Shown here piece by piece: positions 1 through 6,903 of a DNA stretch of 9,616 nt. Each line of letters starts with the position of its first letter. Position 1 is the first letter of the stretch. A program made the position numbers and the translations under genes. The stretch comes from Cyanobacteria bacterium UBA3803 (GTDB lineage Bacteria > Cyanobacteriota > Vampirovibrionia > Gastranaerophilales > Gastranaerophilaceae). The stretch spans positions 1 through 9,616 of the forward strand of contig DFEL01000026.1 in NCBI GenBank assembly GCA_002369055.1. The letters run 5' to 3'. The notes beneath the pieces are model-generated. The model was not told the DNA's origin. It was given only the letters and a program-made list of their open reading frames with translations, and searched no databases.

Positions 1-961
1 ATACTTCTTCGTTCTTTAATGGTATTTTCACTTCCACATTTTGATTATTCGTATTTTTGCTATCTTGTACTTTTTCTACATCTTGCATAACATTTTCAAC
101 TTTTAATGCAACTTGCTGCACTGGTTCAGCAACAACTTCTTCTTTTAAAATATCTGCTTTTACATCAGCAGTTTTTATTATATTCGCATCTTTAGCCAAT
201 TCTGCTTTCGGTTGAACAGAATTAGTATTATCGCCAATTTCTTTAGACTTATACATTGCTGAAATATAATCTTCTTTTGAAGCAACAACATCTTTAGTTA
301 AATCTTCAACAACATTAAGCTCTTCTTTTGTAACATTTTCTGCGTTAGCAAAAACTGTATCAAAACTGATACTGCTTTTTAACGCATCTGCCGGTATATC
401 ATTTTCTAATAACACGGTATTTTCAGTTTTTAATTCAGGCACTGCTTCAACTTTCAAATCAATATCAATGTTTGGCAAAGTACTTAAGGATAAAAGAACC
501 TCATTCAATGGTTCTTCAATAAGTTCACTAACCTCTTCATCAAAAGATTCAGCAGAAACTACTTCATTACTTTGTAAATTAGCTTGTTCCGCTTTAACAT
601 CTTTTTCTTCAAATTTAGCGATATAACCGCTATCTTTTATAGATTGTTCATCATTTTGAATATCGTTTTTTACATTATCATTATTTTGGCTTACAAAATT
701 ATTTGTATTGCTGTCATCAGATTTACCACTTACAAAATTTGTCTTGTCTTCTTTTTTTTGTTGATATCTATTTTCGGTTTTTGAATCATTATTTTTTGAA
801 GAAGTTGAATAATTTTTATTTGCATTTTCAAGAAAACTGCCAAATTGAGTACCAATTTCGTTATTGTTATCTTTTGATGAAAATGATGATGTTGTTGTAT
901 TTGACATCATTTTATCCATGTTATTTGAAGTTTTGAATGCTAAATCGAATTGTTGTGTCAT
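1..961 (-). CDS. fliK: Probable flagellar hook-length control protein FliK, N-terminal part (gene runs off the left edge)
   Basis: The reading frame stays open from the ATG at 961 to the window edge, giving 320 codons with no stop. The protein begins MTQQFDLAFKTSNNMDKMM and is rich in Asn, Ser, Lys, Glu and Val. It has no cysteine, no membrane segment and no clear fold, as expected of the long disordered N-terminal half of FliK. FliK measures the hook and switches flagellar export from rod/hook to filament proteins; its conserved C-terminal switch domain would lie outside the window. The start is 7 bases past the fliJ stop, and the SD AGAGGA overlaps the end of fliJ, so the two genes are probably translated as a pair. 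The name rests mainly on position after fliJ and on composition. Another secreted or regulatory flagellar protein is possible. The open frame itself is secure. Confidence 0.62.
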   Translation of the reverse strand, partial: MTQQFDLAFKTSNNMDKMMSNTTTSSFSSKDNNNEIGTQFGSFLENANKNYSTSSKNNDSKTENRYQQKKEDKTNFVSGKSDDSNTNNFVSQNNDNVKNDIQNDEQSIKDSGYIAKFEEKDVKAEQANLQSNEVVSAESFDEEVSELIEEPLNEVLLSLSTLPNIDIDLKVEAVPELKTENTVLLENDIPADALKSSISFDTVFANAENVTKEELNVVEDLTKDVVASKEDYISAMYKSKEIGDNTNSVQPKAELAKDANIIKTADVKADILKEEVVAEPVQQVALKVENVMQDVEKVQDSKNTNNQNVEVKIPLKNEEV

Positions 962-968
962 TTTTCCT

Positions 969-1421
969 CTATACTTGTTGAACTTTATATCTTGCAGTTA
1001 CAATATCATCTATTTCTTCTGCTTCCTTTTTGTAAACTGCATCATAGAATTTTTTTGACTGAGTTTCTTTTAATTTATCAAGTACTTTTACTTCTTTTAA
1101 TGCCTCATTTACTTCATTTTGCTTAACTTGCAGAACTCTTTGAGTATGTTCAATCATTTTTTGTTTGTCTTGCATCTGTTGTTCGAGTGTACTCATATAT
1201 GAGTTACAAGTTGCTAATTCAGAAACATTTAAAGCCTCACTTGACAGTGATATTTCTTCTATCTGCAATCTGTATGATGAATATGTTTTCTTTAGGGTAT
1301 CAAGTTCTATTTGCAAATCATTCAACAATTTAATGACTTTCGCCATTTCTAATCTTTTGTCTTCCAGTGCCTTTTCTTTTAAGTTCAACACCGGTTGTAA
1401 TCTGAATGAATATTTTTTCAA
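969..1421 (-). CDS. fliJ: Flagellar export protein FliJ
   Basis: This 150-residue protein is close to the usual FliJ length of about 150. It starts MKKYSFRLQPVLNLKEKALE, the typical FliJ opening (a FRLQPVL segment leading into a charged helix), and continues as an almost unbroken heptad-rich coiled coil to about residue 140. FliJ is the soluble stalk-like component of the flagellar type III export apparatus. It sits in the FliI ATPase ring, contacts FlhA and escorts export chaperones. The start codon is TTG, supported by AGAGG 6 bases upstream and by the position of the conserved N-terminus. It is followed at once by the probable fliK. The usual upstream partner fliI is absent; a glycosyltransferase-like gene lies there instead, 153 bases away. 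FliJ is poorly conserved in sequence, so the call combines fold, opening motif and context. Confidence 0.85.
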   Translation of the reverse strand: MKKYSFRLQPVLNLKEKALEDKRLEMAKVIKLLNDLQIELDTLKKTYSSYRLQIEEISLSSEALNVSELATCNSYMSTLEQQMQDKQKMIEHTQRVLQVKQNEVNEALKEVKVLDKLKETQSKKFYDAVYKKEAEEIDDIVTARYKVQQV

Positions 1422-1574
1422 ATTTACCTCTTTGCCCCGATAGAATTACACATCTATCACGTTATCAGATTACATTATTTATTATTAATTGACCATACAT
1501 TAAACGGTTGATATTTTGCAAAAAAAATCAATCAAATGGTCTATTTTTTATCATGTACATTAAAGTTTTAAGAG
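1422..1574 (-). other. Intergenic gap upstream of fliJ
   Basis: These 153 bases separate the stop of the GT-C gene from the fliJ start. They should hold the fliJ-fliK promoter if that pair is not read through from upstream. No clear housekeeping promoter was found. The segment CTGATAA at 1466-1472 (read on the minus strand) loosely resembles a sigma-28 -10 box (CCGATAA), but no matching -35 lies at the right distance. A nested imperfect inverted repeat at 1491-1541 is listed separately. No intrinsic terminator for the upstream gene could be supported, so read-through into fliJ is possible. Confidence 0.4.
1491..1541. repeat. Nested imperfect inverted repeat upstream of fliJ
   Basis: The outer arms are GACCAT (1491-1496) and ATGGTC (1536-1541). 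Inside, GGTTGAT (1506-1512) can pair with ATCAATC (1527-1533) through one G-U pair, and the AT run between them can extend the stem. Neither strand has a T-run directly after the arms, so it does not look like a terminator. It could be an operator or a chance structure in AT-rich DNA. Confidence 0.3.
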
Positions 1575-2972
1575 TTATTTTATTTTATCAACTTTCCAAA
1601 GGTAAATACTTCCAAAATCTTTATATACTGAATACTTATATTTTTTAGAATGAAAAGACATAAACTCAGCCTGTATCTTCTTAGTCGTAAACAAATATAA
1701 GCTATCGTTAAACCACTTATCTATAATACTTTCTTTAAATACTATTAACTGATTACCTTGTGTATCAATAGCACAATAATCAGATAAAAAATATGCCCTG
1801 TTATTATAATCAGCCAAATTACCCGTACAATAATTAATCAATTTAATACCTTTACCTGATAAATATGGCATCATTGCATTATCATACGTTCTGTATAGGA
1901 TAATTCTTGCGTTTTTTAAATTTTCATCACTCAATATATTTTTTGAAATATTAGTATAATCGTTCTTCCATACAACATCAAACATTTCTTTGTCCGGTTT
2001 AAAAAACAAATATAGCAGCGAAACAGCAATTAAAATAAAAATAGGAATGTGTTTTAACCTTATCGGATTTTCACCGGTTTTATCTAATATAAGCCAACAA
2101 GAAATTATAAAGTATACATAAAAGAAGAAATGATGCCAATATCCGCCTATATAATGATTAAAAATTAAGCATAGTCCAATATAAGTAATAATTAACACAC
2201 CTGGAAAGATTTTATTTCTCAAATAAAAAATTAATAATAATATTACAAATATACAAAAACAAATTAAATTAAATACCCCCAAACCATTTATAAACAAAGT
2301 ATTAAACATCTGTAATCCAATTGTTTTATGAAAAATTACACTATTTTGGCTATTTAATAACTGCACTAAGACAAGAACTGCACCGAACAAAGAAATTACA
2401 ACTGAACTTAAGAAAAATTTTTTTTCTTTTATCATCTCATATAAAAATTTTATCCCTAACGCAAATGCCCCAACACCTGCCATAATACTTGTATTCGCAC
2501 AAACAACAAGCAGCAATGCATACCAATTTGGATGCTCTAATTTTTTATTATCCATTGCAGCCAGCATAAACAATAACATTATACCTATTGCGTAACATCT
2601 TGCAACAACAGGATACATCGCCAAAAACGGAAAACTAAAACTTATTAAAAACTTTATCCAATTATTAAACGGTGATTTCAGCCATAATATTAGTATTGCA
2701 ATAAAACAAAATATCCAATTTAATAACAACATTGAATAAGGATACATAAAATTTGTTTTTGCAAACGGCATCAACAACAAATACCAAATAAATGTATGAC
2801 CTTCCAAACGCATTAATCTTATTATTTCAAATAAATTTAATTGTTCTGCTATTGTCCAAGCATGAGCCTCATCATACCATGGGGAATGATTAAATACTCT
2901 TATTAATGTAACTGTAATCCACAGTAACAACGATATTATCATTACCAAATTTTGTTTTTTAAATAATTTCAT
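1575..2972 (-). CDS. Polytopic membrane glycosyltransferase-like protein, GT-C fold (paralogue of the gene at 5509-6903)
   Basis: This 465-residue protein has about ten hydrophobic segments between residues 9 and 325, then a soluble C-terminal domain of about 140 residues. After the first membrane segment comes WYDEAHAW (32-39). An acidic pair in the first external loop is the usual catalytic site of GT-C enzymes such as PMT and ArnT, which transfer a sugar from a polyprenyl-phosphate donor. Other motifs shared with the paralogue are EGH (57-59), ARCYAIG (124-130), ANTS (159-162) and GGYWHHFFFY (276-285). By family logic it acts on the outer face of the inner membrane; donor and acceptor are unknown. 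The start is supported by alignment with the paralogue, which also begins MK just before its first membrane segment. No SD precedes the ATG; instead TATAAT lies 6 bases upstream. It follows a terminator, so it is probably transcribed on its own. Confidence 0.75.
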   Translation of the reverse strand: MKLFKKQNLVMIISLLLWITVTLIRVFNHSPWYDEAHAWTIAEQLNLFEIIRLMRLEGHTFIWYLLLMPFAKTNFMYPYSMLLLNWIFCFIAILILWLKSPFNNWIKFLISFSFPFLAMYPVVARCYAIGIMLLFMLAAMDNKKLEHPNWYALLLVVCANTSIMAGVGAFALGIKFLYEMIKEKKFFLSSVVISLFGAVLVLVQLLNSQNSVIFHKTIGLQMFNTLFINGLGVFNLICFCIFVILLLIFYLRNKIFPGVLIITYIGLCLIFNHYIGGYWHHFFFYVYFIISCWLILDKTGENPIRLKHIPIFILIAVSLLYLFFKPDKEMFDVVWKNDYTNISKNILSDENLKNARIILYRTYDNAMMPYLSGKGIKLINYCTGNLADYNNRAYFLSDYCAIDTQGNQLIVFKESIIDKWFNDSLYLFTTKKIQAEFMSFHSKKYKYSVYKDFGSIYLWKVDKIK

Positions 2973-2978
2973 ATATAA

Positions 2979-2984
2979 ATTATA
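2979..2984 (-). promoter_or_regulatory. -10 box (TATAAT) placed for a leaderless transcript of the GT-C gene
   Basis: Read on the minus strand, TATAAT is followed by TTATAT and then the ATG at 2972. With normal -10 to +1 spacing, transcription would start at the A of the start codon. No SD-like purine tract lies in between, and the upstream DNA is the T-tract and hairpin of the preceding terminator. No -35 box is recognisable 16-18 bases upstream. Confidence 0.5.
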
Positions 2985-2990
2985 CTCAAA

Positions 2991-3024
2991 AAAATATCTA
3001 AAACCTTATGGTTTTAGATATTTT
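2991..3024 (-). terminator. Intrinsic terminator of the DHH phosphoesterase gene
   Basis: A perfect 15-bp stem is formed by 2991-3005 (AAAATATCTAAAACC) and 3010-3024, with the 4-base loop TTAT. It begins 19 bases after the DHH stop codon. On the minus strand the second arm ends in TTTT and runs on into TTT, giving an uninterrupted U-tract of seven. The stem is AT-rich with only a short G-C core. The plus strand also has TTTT at its 3' side, so weak bidirectional action is possible. Confidence 0.8.
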
Positions 3025-3043
3025 ATAGTATTCAGAAATTATC

Positions 3044-5410
3044 TTATGCTCTCTTACCGTATGTAGAAGTTTTTACAGGTTGAGAAGCTCTCATTTCAGT
3101 AAGAACATCTTTAATTAATTCACCGCAAGTTCTGCCTGTACCGTCTTGAGACATTTCAATTTCAATTTTCTTCATCATTTTTGCTTTATCTTTGAAATTG
3201 ATTTTATTATTGTTTGAAACATTTACATTGTTATTTGCTGCTTCAAAAATTTCTTTTGCACTTGCAACTTTACCGTCAACTTTTACAGTTAATTTTGATT
3301 TAAAATCTAAACCTTTCATTGATAAGTTAGCACCTGCTGCTGCTGCGTGTCCGCCGCCACCAAATACTGTTGCCAATACTTGTGCAGCATTTGTTTCACC
3401 ACCAGAACGGAATGAGAAACTAATCATGTTTTTATCAGCAATTTGTGAAAATTTATTTATTGAACCTTCAACTTGATTTTGTGCCATAAATACTGCAACT
3501 CTGTCGCAATCATAAGCAGAGCGGTAAGTTTCTGCTGCTTTTTCCGCATAAGTTACAGGGTTTGGATTTGGTCTTGAGAATGTAGGATTTGCTTTTAATG
3601 CAGACATTACTTCACAATTTTTAAATGAGTTATAAACATCTGTCATTTGTACATTTTCATCTTGTTTTTTTGCTTCGTTTAAAATGTTTTCCATAACAGC
3701 ATAATTTACTCTCATCATGCCTAAGCCAATTTCAGGATACATTTCACGACCTCTAAGAGCCATCATTAATACCGCATCTTTTGGTCCTAAATTATTTGTT
3801 AATGGTTGATTTGGTAATTCATAGAATAAGTTTTCTCTCATCCATTTTTTATTAATTTCACCGTCTAATTTATTCATTAAGTAGTTAGACATACCTTCAG
3901 GGTAGTAGTTTGCTTTTTGAGATTGAGGTAATTTAGCATCTGACGGATGATAATTTGCTTGATTTTTGTATCCGCAAGTATCTGTTTGAGTACCTGTTAC
4001 AATACCTGCAACAAATTTTTTCGCATTGTCAACAGAATTTTTAAACATTTCTCCTAACATTCCTGCTTTGTCACAAACAGCAGTAACAATTTGAGTTGCA
4101 GCAGGAACAGAGTCAACAACTAAAGCTAATTTATCTTGAATAGCCTTACCCATATCAAAGCCTAATTTTTCTTTTGCATTTGCCCATTCTGCTTGTTTTA
4201 ACGGATGGTGGTCAATAAAAATTGTTTTACCTGCATTTTCAAAATATGGTTTAAATGCTCTGCTTGAACGGCCTTCTGTTGGAGTGTCTAACATAATTAC
4301 TAAATCATATTTTTTAGCATCTTTGCCATCAACAGTGCTAGGGTCGAATAATCTTGACTTATCTGTTAATCTTTCTAATTCCTTATTTAATGTTTCAATT
4401 TGCTTTTTAGCCGCAGGATTTGTGCTTTTTTCAAGCATTTCAATATTTTTCTTTACAGAATTAACGGCTTTTGCGTTATATGGACGTTTAATATCTTCAA
4501 CACCGGGAACTTTACTAAAAGAATTTGGAATATCATCATCAATTGAAGCATCTACATTTCTGTCAGGGAAAGCACCTTTTAAAGCAGCTGTCATACCGAT
4601 TACACAACCTACTGTATCACCGTCCGGTGAACAGTGACCCAAAACTAAAATATTTTTGTTTTTAGGGTCTTTAATTTCTTTTACGATTGTATCAACAGCG
4701 TCTTTTATTTTTCTAACTTCGCCTAAACCGTTTCTTTTACCTTCAACATCAAAAATTCTTTCTAAAACTTGTTTTGGTGAAAAATCAGGTTGATAAATTG
4801 AAACAGAAGATGAAACTTTTGCATCTTTTGAATCAATTAAAGCATTAAACGCATTTTGAGCATTTTCTCTAATTTTTGCATCATTGCCTGTATATTTTAA
4901 GTTAGCTTTTGCTGCAATAATTGGGAAATCAGAAGTTACACCACCTGTAACATTTGTAAGTTCAAATTGAAAATTATCTTTGTCTGTATTGATAACATTC
5001 ATAAAACTTTCTGCAACAGGAGCAGGAACTGTGCCAATTTCACCAAAATTAGGATCTTTAAGTGTAATATTTTTTGTAACTTCGTCATAGGCATAATCTA
5101 ATTTTTGACCGTCTTTCCAGTCAGATTTTGCCAATCTTACCAAGTTATCATCAGTTGCCATAGCATGAGCACCACCCATACCTTTTTGGTGACGAGTTAC
5201 ACCTGCTATTTTAAATTGAACACCTGCTTCAACAGGGTTTTGGAAATTACCTGTAAATGATACGTGAAGGTTTTTACCTTGACGTTCTACACCAATAGTA
5301 TTTTTGTTAATGTTGATAACATCTGAAGCATATTTCAAAGCAGGATTATTTTTTACATTCTTTGCTGCTTGAAAACTAACAACATTACTTGAAATCGGAT
5401 TAATTTTCAC
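3044..5410 (-). CDS. DHH/DHHA1 family phosphoesterase (NrnA/GdpP-like) with long N-terminal extension and C-terminal module
   Basis: This is a 788-residue soluble protein. The DHH core carries all expected metal-binding motifs: HCSPDGDTVG (259-268), LDTP with D375, IDHHPL (399-404, the DHH signature) and GTQTDT (473-478). The DHHA1 substrate motif FGGGGHAAAAG spans 683-693. NrnA-type members hydrolyse nanoRNA and pAp; GdpP-type members cleave cyclic di-AMP; the substrate here cannot be told. NrnA has about 320 residues, so this is far longer. Residues 1-210 match no domain I know, about 315-355 look like a helical, coiled-coil-like insertion between motifs, and residues 740-788 form a module also found in the protein at 9311-9616. 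The start is GTG with AAGGG 7 bases upstream and an in-frame stop ten codons earlier. The opening MKINPISSNVVSFQA resembles N-termini I associate with Gastranaerophilales proteins. A terminator follows. Confidence 0.88.
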   Translation of the reverse strand: MKINPISSNVVSFQAAKNVKNNPALKYASDVININKNTIGVERQGKNLHVSFTGNFQNPVEAGVQFKIAGVTRHQKGMGGAHAMATDDNLVRLAKSDWKDGQKLDYAYDEVTKNITLKDPNFGEIGTVPAPVAESFMNVINTDKDNFQFELTNVTGGVTSDFPIIAAKANLKYTGNDAKIRENAQNAFNALIDSKDAKVSSSVSIYQPDFSPKQVLERIFDVEGKRNGLGEVRKIKDAVDTIVKEIKDPKNKNILVLGHCSPDGDTVGCVIGMTAALKGAFPDRNVDASIDDDIPNSFSKVPGVEDIKRPYNAKAVNSVKKNIEMLEKSTNPAAKKQIETLNKELERLTDKSRLFDPSTVDGKDAKKYDLVIMLDTPTEGRSSRAFKPYFENAGKTIFIDHHPLKQAEWANAKEKLGFDMGKAIQDKLALVVDSVPAATQIVTAVCDKAGMLGEMFKNSVDNAKKFVAGIVTGTQTDTCGYKNQANYHPSDAKLPQSQKANYYPEGMSNYLMNKLDGEINKKWMRENLFYELPNQPLTNNLGPKDAVLMMALRGREMYPEIGLGMMRVNYAVMENILNEAKKQDENVQMTDVYNSFKNCEVMSALKANPTFSRPNPNPVTYAEKAAETYRSAYDCDRVAVFMAQNQVEGSINKFSQIADKNMISFSFRSGGETNAAQVLATVFGGGGHAAAAGANLSMKGLDFKSKLTVKVDGKVASAKEIFEAANNNVNVSNNNKINFKDKAKMMKKIEIEMSQDGTGRTCGELIKDVLTEMRASQPVKTSTYGKRA

Positions 5411-5508
5411 AATTTTACCCTTATTTTTTACACACTTTTATATTTATTTAAAGTATAAATTTACATGTTTTTTGCTATTTTTAAGCCTTTTTTTGCTTTT
5501 TGTTACAA
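5411..5508 (-). promoter_or_regulatory. Gap with weak candidate promoter for the DHH gene
   Basis: In this 98-base AT-rich gap the best promoter-like pair on the minus strand is TGTAAA (5465-5460) and TATAAA (5442-5437), 17 bases apart. The -10 match is good and the -35 match poor. TATACT (5457-5452) is an alternative -10. A start near 5430 would leave a leader of about 20 bases carrying the SD AAGGG. No terminator hairpin separates the upstream GT-C gene, so read-through is also plausible. Confidence 0.3.
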
Positions 5509-6903
5509 TTATTTTACATTTATTTTAAAGAAACAATATTGTTCAAAACACTTGTATTTTTTAAAGTAAAATTTATTAATTTTAACATCCGAATTAATTT
5601 TATATTCTCTTGTGTCAATAAATGTATATGTATTTTTATCAATTATTTTTTCTAATAATTTAGGATATCTTTTTGCCTGCTCCATTGTGTTTTTTATTGC
5701 ACAAATTTTATTGTTATTATTAAGCAAATCATAATCGGTGTTTTGCTCTTGATGACAGTGATTTTTTAATTTATACGATTTTCCGAATGAATACGGTATT
5801 ATTTCATACAAAATTCCTGAATTCTGAATAATTGTAGAATGATTTAAGTTTTCATCACGCTCAATAATATTTAATAAATCCAAAGATTTTCTGCCAAAAA
5901 CCTGATAATAATCTTTATCAACAGGCTTGTGAAATACCAAAATCAAAGATATTATAGCAAAAGTTATTATTGCAAAATTTTTAATTTTCAAATTATTAAC
6001 ATCATTGCTTATCCACAAAGCAATAATTAAAAATATATAGAAAAAATATGAATGCCAAAAACTGCCACCATAAACAGCCATTAAAAATATCAAAAGTATT
6101 GCGTACGTAAAACTTATAAAAAATAGAGATTTTTTATTTTCATAAAAATATCTAAGTAATGGAATTGAAAATAATCCTGTTAATAAACAATTTATAATCA
6201 AATGCCCGTTTATAAACGAATTTCTAAATATTCTTACGCTTATATGCGGTTTTCTGTTTAAAGAAATCGGCTCAAAATACCCTATATTAAACAACTGATA
6301 TAAAACTAACAATGCCCCAAAAAATAAAATCATATAAACACATATTTTATCTTTTTTTTCATAATTTCTTATATAATCATACAAAAACAAAACTCCAAAA
6401 GCAGTAGCACCTATTAATGCCATTACACTTGTATTGGCACATAAAATCAACAATAATGCATAAGTTTTTGGATATTTAAATTTATTTTCATACAAAGCTG
6501 CGAGTGCAAACAAAAGTAAAATACCAATTGAATAGCATCTTGCAAGAACGGAATAGCAAACCAAAAATGGAAACGAAAAGGTTATTAGTGCTTTTATACA
6601 ATTATTAAAAGGTGCTTTCCACCATAGTATAACTACGGCACAAATGCAAAAAGACCAGTTTAAAACTTTCATTACATAAGGATACAAATTAAATTTTATG
6701 TGTGCAAAAGGATATAACAAAACTTGCCAAACAAAAAAATGCCCCTCATTCTTGATATATTTAAGCATATCAACAAAGCCTAACTGTTTTGCAATTAACC
6801 AAGAATGTGCTTCATCAAACCACATTACGTGAGTATAGTTAAAATAAATTGTAACAGCAGCATATATAACCAAGCATAATATCGTAAATTTATTTACTTT
6901 CAT
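5509..6903 (-). CDS. Polytopic membrane glycosyltransferase-like protein, GT-C fold (paralogue of the gene at 1575-2972)
   Basis: This 464-residue protein has the same layout as its paralogue: about ten membrane segments and then a soluble C-terminal domain of about 150 residues. Motifs are WFDEAHSW (28-35, likely catalytic acidic loop), EGH (53-55), ARCYSIG (121-127), ANTS (156-159) and GGSFWHSYFFY (279-289). Both proteins also share KxPFNN(W/C)IK near residue 100. GT-C enzymes usually move a sugar from a lipid-phosphate carrier onto a protein, lipid or glycan outside the membrane; the substrate is unknown. I chose the ATG at 6903 rather than one 12 codons upstream: AGGA lies 5 bases before it, the protein then begins MK like the paralogue, and the longer form would overlap the previous gene by 50 bases. 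With this start it overlaps the oxidoreductase stop by 14 bases, suggesting translational coupling and a joint role. Confidence 0.78.
   Translation of the reverse strand: MKVNKFTILCLVIYAAVTIYFNYTHVMWFDEAHSWLIAKQLGFVDMLKYIKNEGHFFVWQVLLYPFAHIKFNLYPYVMKVLNWSFCICAVVILWWKAPFNNCIKALITFSFPFLVCYSVLARCYSIGILLLFALAALYENKFKYPKTYALLLILCANTSVMALIGATAFGVLFLYDYIRNYEKKDKICVYMILFFGALLVLYQLFNIGYFEPISLNRKPHISVRIFRNSFINGHLIINCLLTGLFSIPLLRYFYENKKSLFFISFTYAILLIFLMAVYGGSFWHSYFFYIFLIIALWISNDVNNLKIKNFAIITFAIISLILVFHKPVDKDYYQVFGRKSLDLLNIIERDENLNHSTIIQNSGILYEIIPYSFGKSYKLKNHCHQEQNTDYDLLNNNNKICAIKNTMEQAKRYPKLLEKIIDKNTYTFIDTREYKINSDVKINKFYFKKYKCFEQYCFFKINVK

Noticed and set aside
584..1058. Three small plus-strand frames (584-784, 703-936, 864-1058) encoding Phe/Ile/Leu-rich peptides
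   Set aside because: They lie antisense to the probable fliK and fliJ frames, overlap each other, lack SD sites, and their hydrophobic make-up is what antisense Lys/Asn-rich coding DNA produces.
1165..1443. Plus-strand frame of 92 codons
   Set aside because: It is almost fully antisense to fliJ, whose coiled-coil protein is much better supported, and it has no SD or recognisable domain.
3192..4637. Plus-strand frames at 3192-3476 and 4284-4637
   Set aside because: Both lie inside the DHH gene and run opposite its conserved DHHA1 and PDGD regions; they are shadows.
5470..5500. T-rich stretch with GCTTTTTG/AAGCC repeats after the first GT-C gene, considered as a terminator
   Set aside because: Only a 4-bp stem can be drawn on the minus strand, too weak for an intrinsic terminator.
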